A stretch of DNA of 64,000 nt from Lamellibrachia columna (lineage: Eukaryota; Annelida; Polychaeta; Sabellida; Siboglinidae). Each line of letters starts with the position of its first letter. Position 1 is the first letter of the stretch. Under the pieces are notes generated by a model that saw only the letters and a list, made by a program, of their open reading frames with translations, was not told the DNA's origin and ran no database searches. The stretch spans positions 7,692,261 to 7,756,260 of the forward strand of contig OY759263.1 in assembly GCA_963662155.1 (NCBI GenBank), in the 5' to 3' direction. Of the stretch, positions 35,346 to 46,500 are shown piece after piece. Both the position numbers and the translations under genes were made by a program.

Positions 35346-35795
35346 CTAGTGTCTTTCATTACTACCTTGAGAGGGTTTTTGCTCAGTATCACCCGTATCT
35401 CCGTCTGTTTGTTTTTTACCTAGCCTGATGACTTTGGTTATCTCATCTTTTACGTCTAGGTTCAGATTGCTCACCTCATTACACAACCCTTCAACAAACT
35501 CCATATCTATCTTCACATTCTCTTCCTTTAGGTTTCTTTTTGGTTCTGGGGCATTGAATATAAGAAAATTTGTTTCCCTATTTTTTCTTTCATTGATTTC
35601 TCTTACTGTTTCCTCCACAACAATTCCACTATTTTGGGTGGTTAGTAGGTTCCTGCTTTCACCATCATTTGGTCTGCGTGTATGTAATGCATCCATTTCC
35701 TGCCTTACGATTTCTTTTACTTCTTTACTATCGCATTTAGCATCCAGTTCTTTCTCTATGGCCTCAAATCTCGTGTTCATAGTTTTGAAGTACAT
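35346..35795 (-). pseudogene. LINE ORF1, coiled-coil and RRM-like part
   Basis: Residues about 1-40 are heptad-like and charged (TRFEAIEKELDAKCDSKEVK). The second half, NFLIFNAPEPKRNLKEENVK to DEITKVIRLGKK, has the shape of the RRM-like domain of LINE ORF1 proteins (I.f.ip E ... I ... RLG). It is the continuation of the zinc-finger piece upstream. Confidence 0.6.
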
Positions 35796-35820
35796 CTCGC
35801 ATCTCTCTTCGATAGCTTTC

Positions 35821-36207
35821 TCATTGAGAATATTTTTTTTCTATTTTTGGTTTGCATTTTAAGCAAAACCACATGCATCCGGGTTTCCCCATTGCCTCAT
35901 ATTCGCCTGGTTTAAATTTCAAGCATTTAATACAGTATCGGCTTCCGCAGTACTCGCACTCGAGCATTCTGTCTTTCTCACTTTTAAAGATTCTCTCGCA
36001 GTCTTCGCATTTCCAAGCTTCTCTAGCATCGCGTCCAGATTCAGAGTTCTTGCTACCTCTCCGTGTCCTCTTATGTTTTAGCTTTGTGATTGGAGCGCTA
36101 GAAATTGCTACATTTTCGCCAGTATCTTGTTTTGGACCACTGTGTTGGTAATTTTCACTCATTTCCGTAATTCCAGAAAAAATCAAGTTCCATGTAACAC
36201 TTACCAT
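35821..36207 (-). pseudogene. LINE ORF1, zinc-finger part
   Basis: The 128-residue frame has a basic N-terminal half (KLKHKRTRRGSK) and a cysteine-rich module: WKCEDCERIF, LECEYCGSRYCIKCLKF and MWFCLKCKPK. The C-x2-C spacing fits a PHD/FYVE-like zinc finger as found in ORF1p of some L2/CR1 elements. It ends in a stop where the next ORF1 part begins in another frame. Confidence 0.65.
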
Positions 36208-36230
36208 ATGCGTGCTGTTGTACTAAGAGT

Positions 36231-37213
36231 ACGTGCAGGGGTTTCCAAGGCGTTGTGACTAGTGACAGTGTGCCGTGCTCGACGAGAAAACGTAATTCTG
36301 TACCAGGGCTACTCTGGGTAAAAGACGCCTTGGTTGAAATTGCCTGTTAGTATATAGATGACTCAGGTTGGGAGTGCAGCTTTACCTACGTTACTACTAT
36401 TTTTTTAGCCTTAATTATCTGTTTTGTTTACATTGTGCACCTAACCGGAAGAATGAAAATTTTGGCGGGAAATTTCGAATGGGTACAGTTTAAGATTGGA
36501 TTTATATCGCATCAGCTCATAATTTACATCTAAACATCACGGTATGATAATCAGTATGCTACTAGAATAATATGATTAGGATGAAAAACGCCCTTTCTCC
36601 ACCGTAAACAGCCAAAATTAACTAAACAGCGGAGCTCATCCGGAAACAGACATCGTAACCGGAAGCTGCCTGGCCACGCAGTGCTGTCGGGCGATGCTCC
36701 TTGTTATGACAGCACTCGCTACCAATGTTTTATAAACAATCGTGCCCATGGAACAATTCGACCAGATGAAATACCTGGTCATCCGTCAGCCGAACATCTT
36801 GCCTCTTGCCGGCAGCCATTGTTCCTGACGGATATTTCTAGATACGTCACGTGTGTTGGCTTTTGGCTGTGACTGGACAAATTACATGTAACCAAGAGAC
36901 GCGGTTGCACGGAATAGAGCATTCCCTATTGCAAGAGACACGTTGCAAGCAACACGAGACGCCCGTCGAATGAGACTCAGTTGCATGTGATGTACTGTGT
37001 ACACGAGGCAATTAGGCTGCTACCGGGTTGCAATCGTATCGCATCCAACCGCGTTGCATAATGTAAAGCACACATCGTGACACATTGGCGGGGTTGGGGT
37101 TGGGGGCTTACACCTGGCGGTTTAATCACCCCGTGGTATTGCGCAACTTCGTTGTGTTTTCAGACTCGCTCACTGTTGTATTTTCATTTTCGCTTATTGT
37201 GTTTTCAGTCCCG
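36231..37213. other. No gene recognised
   Basis: Upstream of the LINE 5' end; no coding or RNA signal found. Confidence 0.5.
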
Positions 37214-37279
37214 CTCATTGACCACTACTGCGGTTCTCATTGACCACTACTGCGGTTCTCATTGACCACTACTGCGGTT
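37214..37279. repeat. 22-bp repeat, 3 copies
   Basis: CTCATTGACCACTACTGCGG plus TT, three identical copies. Confidence 0.9.
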
Positions 37280-37441
37280 CTCAGACCAATGGTCAGTAGG
37301 CTGTTTATATTGAGTAAGCATTTAGTAGCACAAACTTGCGAAATTGTTGGTGCATCAACTAACCCTGTGTTTTTAATGAAAACACAAGCAACGTAGACAC
37401 GATTCATTGTTGGACAAAAGCGTTGTTTATTTGTGGTGACC

Positions 37442-37727
37442 TTACTTCAGTGGGCAGTTTGCACTTCGTTACTTACTTCAGTGGGCAGTCTGCACGTCGT
37501 TACATACTTCAGTGGGCAGTCTGCACGTCGTTACTTACTTCAGTGGGCAGTCTGCACGTCGTTACTTACTTCAGTGGGCAGTATGCACGTCGTTACTTAC
37601 TTCAGTGGGCAGTTTGCACGTCGTTACTTATACTTACTTCAGTGGGCAGTCTGCACGTCGCTACTTACTTCAGTGGGCAGTCTGCACGTCGTTACTTACT
37701 TCAGTGGGCAGTCTGCACGTCGTTACT
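37442..37727. repeat. 31-bp minisatellite, 9 copies
   Basis: TTACTTCAGTGGGCAGTCTG followed by CACGTCGTTAC; one copy has an extra 6 bp near 37627. Confidence 0.95.
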
Positions 37728-37870
37728 CGGCGCAATCTTATTCCAGTTTTGAGAAACGCTGCCACATATGGTTTACCGTTCCTTCTAAAAATCAATGTTT
37801 TTAATTTTTTTATGAATCATACCATATAAGTATTATCTAAATGTTTATTTCCTTTGCACTGCAATGATTT

Positions 37871-38206
37871 GATGATGATGGTGATGGTGATGGTGATGGT
37901 GATGGTTATGGTGGTGGTGGTGGTGGTAGTGGTGGTGGTGGTGGTGGTGGTGGTGGTGGTGGTGGTGGTGGTGGTGGTGGTGGTGGTGGTGGTGGTGGTG
38001 GTGGTGGTGGTGGTGGTGGTGGTGGTGGTGGTGGTGGTGGTGGTGGTGGTGGTGGTGGTGGTGGTGGTGGTGGTGGTGGTGGTGGTGGTGGTGGTGGTGG
38101 TGGTGGTGGTGGTGGTGGTGGTGGTGGTGGTGGTGGTGGTGGTGGTGGTGGTGGTGGTGGTGGTGGTGGTGGTGATGGTTGTGGTGGTGGTGGTGGTGGT
38201 GGTGGT
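37871..38206. repeat. (GGT)n trinucleotide repeat, about 110 units
   Basis: GATGGT units pass into an almost pure GGT run. It ends 302 bp before the start codon of the Ig-receptor gene, so it lies in that gene's promoter or 5' untranslated region. Poly-Val and poly-Thr ORFs are artefacts. Confidence 0.95.
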
Positions 38207-38508
38207 TTTTATCTCATTCGGTACTAAGGATGCGTCACAGGTTTCCCCTGACGTAACTTTCCGTTTAACTGTTGTGGGCGAACAGAGCACGTCAACGGGA
38301 CACTTCGATTGTTCTGTTTTTTTTATCGCACATGTGATGTTGACAGCAACTTTCGCTTCTTTGAAGCATCTACATTCGCGACGAGACGTGAAACCAAACA
38401 ACATCAGAATAGGAAGAAGAAGACACCGCAGCAAGAGCCGAAATAGCAGCTGTAGCAAGAACGTACCCATACACTAGGACAGCAGTAACAGCAAGACAGC
38501 AAGACACG

Positions 38509-38593
38509 ATGTATAGAGGTGGCCGATCTAGTCTGGTTGGTCTCACTCTGGCTGCAATCACCACGTTCATTCTGGCAGTCTCCGATCATCCCT
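38509..38593 (+). CDS. Ig-receptor exon 1: signal peptide
   Basis: First ATG of a frame open from 38412. It encodes MYRGGRSSLVGLTLAAITTF and ILAVSDHP: a short basic N-region, then a hydrophobic core. Donor CCT/GTGAGTA, phase 1, which fits exon 2. The 4.46-kb intron to exon 2 means linkage rests on phase, strand and domain logic. Confidence 0.7.
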
Positions 38594-38992
38594 GTGAGTA
38601 CATCGTTAGATTTGTCATCGCCTCTCTGTCTCTTTGTCCCTTTGTCTTTCTCTGTCTTTCTCTGTCTTTCTCTGTCTTTCTCTGTCTTTCTCTGTCTTTC
38701 TCTGTCTTTCTCTGTCTTTCTCTGTCTTTCTCTGTCTTTCTCTGTCTTTCTCTGTCTTTCTCTGTCTTTCTCTGTCTGTATCTGTCTGTATCTGTCTGTA
38801 TCTGTCTGTATCTGTCTTTCTCTGTCTGTATCTGTCTTTCTCTGTCTGTCTCTGCCTGGCTCCGTCTTTCTCTGTCTGTCTCTGTTTATCTCTATCTATC
38901 TCTCTGTCTCTATATGTCTATGTCTATGTCAGACAGACAGACACCACGAACCACCAAAATAGCATCAAACATATTTTATGTACTGATAAAAA

Positions 38993-39075
<83 letters not shown>

Positions 39076-40470
39076 TAAAAATTCATTTATTTCTACAATG
39101 AAGACCAATCGGGTTAATATTACAGGAGGGGTGCACATTTTTCACAGTAAAAATGGACGTGGTACATTTACCACAGGGGCCCATCTACAAACTCACGGGG
39201 CAAGTGGACACAAACTCACGGGGCAAGTGGACACAACACTGGCATAGCTACCGGTCAAAAACCACCGATCAGCAACTACTGGTCAATAAGCACTGATCCA
39301 TAACTACAGGTCAATAACTACTGACACGAGACCTTAACAAGAACTTACTATAACGGACACACTTCACACGTTACTCCTCTGGAAACATAATTGTGAAACA
39401 ATGGTGACATTATCACAGCAATATCAATAATATTATAATCATTAAGTCGGGTAGAAATGGAAAGCGGATGACGTTAAGTTAATTGCGAGGGCCCCGCCTT
39501 GTGTGCGCCGAGTCACCGCCTTAGTGCCGTGAAAGAGCTTCCACTCTCCCGTCTCCGAGGTGTCTCCGACAATAGGACGCCTGTGCTCGGGGTAATACGA
39601 CCTGACCTGCAACCAAGAGAGCGACATCAAACGAGAGTTGATACCTGTAAACGCGACCACAACCACACGACCAAGTGAAGCCGACCCGCACCGTCGTCAT
39701 AAACAAGTCGGTCTCCCCGTGTCGACCTCGCCTGTTCACTAGATTACCCCTATGCCAATTGTGTTGAGTGATGGACATGTGTTTGTGATACGGACACGTG
39801 CCAGTTTGTCAAACAAGAGCTTTGACACCAAAGTTGTCCAGATTGGTGTTCAACAATAGTGGCGTGCACGAAAAGACGCATGCTGAAACAGTTCAAACAA
39901 AGTGACATGAGGGAATTATAGTATACGCCCAGACAGACAGACTGACAAACTGACTGACTGACTGACTGACTGACAGAAACACCGACAGACACACACACAG
40001 ACAGAGAGACAGACGGACAGACAGGCAGACGGATAGACATACATACAGACAGACAGACAGAGAGACATACAGACTGACTGACTGACTGACTGACTGACTG
40101 ACTGACTGACTGACTGACTGACTGACTGACTGACTGACTGACTGACTGAGACAGAAACACCGACAGACAGACACACAGACAGAGAGACAGACGGACAGAC
40201 AGACAGACGGACATACATACAGACAGACAGAGAGACATACAGAAAGACAGACAGACAGACAGACAGACAGACTGACTGACTGACTGACTGACTGACTGAC
40301 TGACTGACTGACTGACTGACTGACTGACTGACTGACTGACTGACTGACTGACTGACTGACTGACAGAAACACCGACAGACAGACACACAGACAGAGAGGC
40401 AGACGGTCAGACATGCATACATACAGACAGACAGATACACATACGGACAGACAGACATATACACAGACAG

Positions 40471-40501
<31 letters not shown>

Positions 40502-43500
40502 TACATACATACAGGCAGACATATACACACATACTTTTAACTTTGTCAGGTGATGTACACTCGACTAATGAAGCATGTATATGTTAATTATTCCCATTAT
40601 TATTTAAAGTTATTATGAAAAAACACATTGCAATATAGTTGCTACATTTAATGTTTACGTGTTCACAACGAACTATTCACAAACATTTCCAATGAACAAT
40701 ACATGCTTTTCTGATTTTATGTTTGTTTCTCAGTGGAAAATAATTCGTTTATCTGTGTCCGTTTATAAGTATTATTGTTAAAGAATACTTTATGGTACAG
40801 CGATATCACCAAATGTAACACAAATGCAAGGAACAACCTCTTAAAAAGAACAACTTTGAAATCCCCGATCTCCCCTACATTGTTGGTCACCCTCTTTCGT
40901 GTGCCTACGAATGGATATGAGGACCATCGGAAGCAACGTCCAACATGTTCCATATAACCAGAGTCCATCGTGTGTTTCATTTGTCTACACGATGACCAAC
41001 CTGGTCGCTAAAACTAGAACATTTGTCGACACGATGACCAACCTGGTCGCTAAAACTAGAACATTTGTCGACACGATGACCAACCTGGTCGCTAAAACTA
41101 GAACATTTGTCGACACGATGACCAACCTGGTCGTTAAAACTAGAACACTGAGGAACTGAACTTACATTACGGTCAGTGAGACGAGGACAGCTCAGTTTGT
41201 TTTATTAAGGAGATGAATATAGGAGTAAATTATGAGAAAGACAATGGAGTGGATGATTGTGTTGCATGAGGGAGATGTTACAGGGAACATTTGAGAAAAG
41301 GGGGTCAACATCGGCATGGAGAGAAGAAAACCTACGCTCGCTTTCGTGAAGGTGTAATTAGAAACGTATTCGTCGCAAATTTATGCATGCCGTCGCTACA
41401 AGAACCGAGTCGCAGTCGGTTTATCGGGTGAATCAGACATAGTTGTGAAGAGGGCGGACTAAAACGTATGGACCACCCAATTGCTACTGCACACGCGCAT
41501 TGCGGAAACAATGGCGCGCGTGCCACGGCCGTGCCACCGCCACCTGACGGCGTCGAGGACTAGAGCGTCGACGGCGCCGACACAAAAGAAAGGACCCTGG
41601 GAATTAACCAATTAGTTTCGCACAAAAGAATCAGTATACCTAATTCTCGGATCAGTTTACAGGCGGGCCTAGGTTCGTCACACAAAGGCATCAATTAGCG
41701 CCATTCCATAATTGTCGTAATTGCGCGCTATTTGGTGAGAACCGTGTGACGAAAAAGATAACCCGTCCGCGCCAGATCAGATAACGACGCCTTTGGTGTT
41801 CGCTGCGTTTTGTCAAGCCCGATATCGCATCTATGACGACGCTGGTCCTCGGGTCGTGTTCGCATAACGCCAAGTCGCCTCAGTCAGACGTGTTCGTTGA
41901 GGATCGCGTAGCAATGAACACAAGCAACGCATGACATGAAACAACTTGTCCCTTTCTCAAAGGCCGGCTCGGATACGTGGCAGCAGCCCCGCAGGTGGTG
42001 ACGTTCCCGGTAGCTTGAGTACATAATTATACAACCTACGTAATGTGTAGTACCAGGTGTGGCGCTATGGTGTGTTGCAAGACAAGCGTTATTCTTCGTC
42101 AAAGGCACGCGCTATTGTGGGTTACATGAAAAGCGCTATTGTGGGTTACATGAAAAGGACTATTGCTATGCTACTAGGCTCATTATGTCAATACTTCAAA
42201 TTTCGCAAAAGTATTTTTAGATTAGCAAACTTGTAATTTTTGGAAACGGTATGGCATAAGGAACTTTAAAACCAATATTTCCATTTGTCCCTAAGCATGT
42301 ATGGGGGTCATTTGGATTTGCAAAATGACCACATGAGCTTGTTAATATCGTGGCCTCCAATCGACCTGGGACTTCGATTTTAATGGCTAACCTTACAATG
42401 TAAGTTGTAGGCAATCCATATTATGCACACAACCTTGCATGACAAACATTCCTATCACTATTTGAGAATATATGATGTATATCGTGAAGCTAAAACGAAT
42501 AAGGTCAAGAACACGAGTGCTATTAAATACGTATACGGGTGACCTATGCCAAGATCGGAAATGGGATAAAAAATAGCATAACTTCTTGTGTTATGTGAAG
42601 GAATAGACGTTCACATTACACAGGCAACTCTGTGGGCAAATAAGTTTTGGAAACAAACATGTAATATTCCTACATCCCACCCATAAACGGTCACATTTAC
42701 CTTTAGTGGTTTAGTACAAACGATTATATTTGTTTTTGTTTTAAGATTAAGTTTTAAGACATATATTGTTAGATAAGGATATATATAATAGCATAACACA
42801 TACTTCATAATACTTATGTGAACATCTACCACAAAATATATATAATAGCATAACACATACTTCATAATACTTATGTGAACATCTACCACAAAATATATAT
42901 AATAGCATAACACATACTTCTTAATACTTATGTGAACATCTACCACAAAATGGTTTCTAGAAATATTAGTTTCCCCGTGTCATTTCTAAAAAAAATCCCA
43001 TGTAAGCATATCGCCATACACTGCCCGTGTGCCTAGTGGGAGCGTCCCTGATTTCAGCCTCGTTCCCTCCACTGGTGACGGAGGGTCCCGCCCCAATGAT
43101 CGTCTACAAGGCCGGTCAGTTGGTCGTACTGAGATGTCTGGCCAGTGGTCAGCCCAAGCCGCGGTAAGTATGGACTGAGCGTAATTCATCCAGACTATTC
43201 TTATTTCACTATTTCAAAAGAAACTGATAAGTATAATTTTTATATAGAACAAGACCTTAATGTGAGTGTAGCAATAAGCGGAGATGTGTCAGTTCATGAT
43301 CAGTTAGTTGATGATTGAACTTATTATTTCTGCACCGTTTGTAGACTGGCTACGTCAGTGGTTGTAAACAATTAAGCTGGTTTGCTGACTGGATGGTTCG
43401 TAGATTGGCTGTAGGCGGGTAAGCTAGTTGGCTGATTAGCTGGTTGGCTGGTTAGCTGGCTGGCTGGTTGGCTGGCCTACTTCATGGCTGGCTGTAGATT

Positions 43501-46500
43501 GATAGCCAATCAGACTAACTGGCTGGCTGGTTGACTTGCTTCCCGTTTGACTGACCGACATCTTGGCTGGTGGTCTATTCATTACCATTCTGCGCGAGTT
43601 ATGAAGACGAGTTATACAGGCGCTCTCGACAAGTCATTCCACTTAGTCTTATTGTAAGTAAGTGCGTGCACGTCTCTTCTGCTGATGCCACGGCTCCTCA
43701 CATCGTCTCTTCTGTTGATGCCACGGCTCCTCACATTGTCTCTTCTGTTGATGCCACGGCTCCTCACATCGTCTCTTCTGTTGATGCCACGGCTCCTCAC
43801 ATCGTCCCTTCTGTTGATGCCACGGCTCCTCACATCGTCTCTTCTGTTGATGCCACGGCTCCTCACATCGTCTCTTCTGTTGATGCCACGGCTCCTCACA
43901 TCGTCTCTTCTGTTGATGCCACGGCTCCTCACATCGTCTCTTCTGTTGATGCCACGGCTCCTCATATCGTCTCTTCTGTTGATGCCACGGCTCCTCACAT
44001 CGTCTCTTCTGCTGATGCCACGGCTCCTCACATCGTCTCTTCTGTTGATGCCACGGCTCATTACATCGTCTCTTCTGTTGATGCACGGCTCCTCACATCG
44101 TCTCTTCTGTTGATGCCACGGCTCCTCACATCGTCTCTTCTGTTGATGCCACGGCTCCTCACATCGTCTCGTCTGTTGATGCCACGGCTCCTCACATCGT
44201 CTCTTCTGTTGAAGCCACGGCTCCTCACATCGTCTCTTCTGTTGATCACCATCTCTCCTGTGTAGGGATCAACCTTCCTCATCCTCATTGCCCATCCACT
44301 CGGCGTGGTAGAACAGCACAGACTCCAGCGACCGGAACACACAGACTTGAGAGAGAGCGGCACTATTTTGGAATCCCAAACCTTGCTCAGCATGGCGAAC
44401 ACCGCACTGGGCACCGTATATACTACTTGGCGTCCTCGTCTCGCGTGTTGTTATTGTCAATGTGCCATACACTCCGCCACTGGCTCTATACAGTCATATA
44501 ATCCCCAGCCTCCAGCTCAACCGTGGACCTCGCCACCCTCTCCTGAGCCCGTCTGTTTGTGCCCTGCTGTCCAGTCGCCAATGCCACCCATGAGATACCC
44601 CATCGAATGGCGACGTAACCGCGGAGTGCATGCTGGGTCCACAGCACCTGCCCGCAAGCGTCACAGCGATGCGTGGTCTTCTTCCGTTCCACGTTCTCCA
44701 TGTGGTCCAGCTTCGTGACGCTTTGTGCAACACCATCGCCGGCCCGCTGCCAGCCACCTGCTTTGACCACGACCGGCGTCAGCTCCCCGTCGTCGTACAA
44801 CAACAGGTGTGTGGTTTGGATATCCCTGAGGCCTTCTGTATTCAGGCGGCGCTCCTGCTCTTCACTGACCACCACAAACCGCCCTCCCTGTCGACAATCC
44901 AGCCCTCGTAGCGACCGTCATCCCACTGTACAATGACGCCCTCTCGCGGTGGTAGGCCTACTGGTGCACTGGTACTTCAACAAAGTTGTGTTTCCTTACA
45001 GATACGAGTGGTATCGCAACGGTACTAATATATCGCTCGGATCGATGCCCGGGCACAGCGTCAATACAACACCAGATGGCGCGTCGGTGTTATCCATACG
45101 AACTGAATCTGGCCGGTCATACGATCGCTATCAATGCAAAGCCCGGAACGAGGCGGGCACTGGCTTTTCGAACGAAACAATATTCCAAGAAGCTCGTGTG
45201 TATTCGTACTAGCTTTCATGAACGAATATTTTCATGAATGTTGAAGTAATATATTATTGAGTCTAAGTTTGGAACATTTTCTATCATCAGTCAACTATAA
45301 TGTCTGATAGCATTGAAGTGTAACACGGAGTATTTAGCATTATAACTAGGAACAATAACTGTCTTGTTTTGACTTGCATATACACTTGTGTCCTTTTCAA
45401 TATGACCATCCATTGAGGGTAGCTGACCATAACATTTAGCGACAAATATTCGGAGTACAAATTATTATAAAATATTTTTGTATAGACCCTACGAGCTTTC
45501 TGATAAACACATACATGTAACAAGCTTTCCATAACCGAAGGTGTCGCCATTGCAGTGCTGCGGTCAAAAGTAAAGAGGCGTTATCAGCATTACGTCAATG
45601 AACACGACGTCTACGAAGGCCGCCAGGTGGTTCTCCCTTGTAGCCACGCGCACAGCGTCCCTCGCGCGACGGTCACTTGGTACACTGTAGGATGTGTCCG
45701 CGGCTGCAGCGATCGTCGTCTTGTGAAGCTCGACAACCGAACAACCATTGACGACAACGGTAAGGAAAAGGATTTCACTGATCGCATTGCTGTCAAAGTC
45801 TTCCTTGGTGCCTCGTATCGTTCAACAACCATTGCTGTTAAACCAATGAAGAAACCAACATAGAACAAATCCCACAAGTTCCACACATAGTGTGTCAAAA
45901 CATTTCATCGTGGCTAACTACGGTAAACCGAATAATTTTCAACGTTGCTAAATACGGTACACCAGTTGATTTTCATCGTGACTAAATACAGTAAACTGAC
46001 ATACCTCGTTGCCGGTAAACAGAGTGTGGTTAGAGATTCAGCTCGAGTTGCTACAGTTCACTGAGCTGCGTAAGCAATGATGGTGCTGTTACTTGGTATG
46101 TGCACAATGATTGCATGGTTGAATAATTTCAAAACGCTGTGAAATACAAAAAGCGTTTTGTTACCAGGTGGTCTGGTGTTCTCGTACGTGTCGCTGGAGG
46201 ACGCTGAGGGCGACCGCATCTACAAATGCAACGTCTTCAACCCCGTCCTGTTGACGAGTTCGGGCGGAAGCTACGCGCGGATCATCGTCTTGAAAATACG
46301 TACGGCACTGACGTCAAACGTGACGTAACAATTGCTACAAGAGAAATGCATAACAGCACATACACATAACAGCACATACACATAACAGCACATACACATA
46401 CTGAAGTGAAGCACACAGCGTTGTAACCTTGCTGCATATTCAAAATCACATGTAACGAGACGCACGTGTAAAGTATAATTTTATAGAACTATGCTGTGTC

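Larger units (their letters stand above)
32890..36230 (-). mobile_element. CR1/L2-like LINE with zinc-finger ORF1, inactive
   Basis: Read on the minus strand this is an almost complete non-LTR element: ORF1 (36207-35346, two frames), endonuclease (35194-34500), reverse transcriptase (34231-33587) and C-terminal region (33532-about 32940). The 3' end carries AACCTAAGTAAACCTAAGTA, the short direct repeat typical of CR1/L2 tails. The N-terminal RT blocks before HMIRNKLFSTQQFGF are missing, marking an internal deletion near 34250. Stops and frameshifts interrupt the ORFs. It is a different family from the plus-strand element at 1-3905. Confidence 0.85.

Noticed and set aside
37817..38477. 217-codon poly-Thr and 207-codon poly-Val ORFs
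   Set aside because: Translation of a GGT/ACC triplet run; no independent coding evidence.
39750..40530. Ser/Val/Cys/Leu ORFs of 204-212 codons on the minus strand
   Set aside because: Translation of (GACT)n/(GACA)n microsatellite in intron 1.
43570..44265. 231-codon plus-strand ORF in intron 2 as an extra stalk exon of the receptor
   Set aside because: It is the 33-bp minisatellite; inclusion would split Ig1 between exons 2 and 3, whose junction is already phase-perfect.
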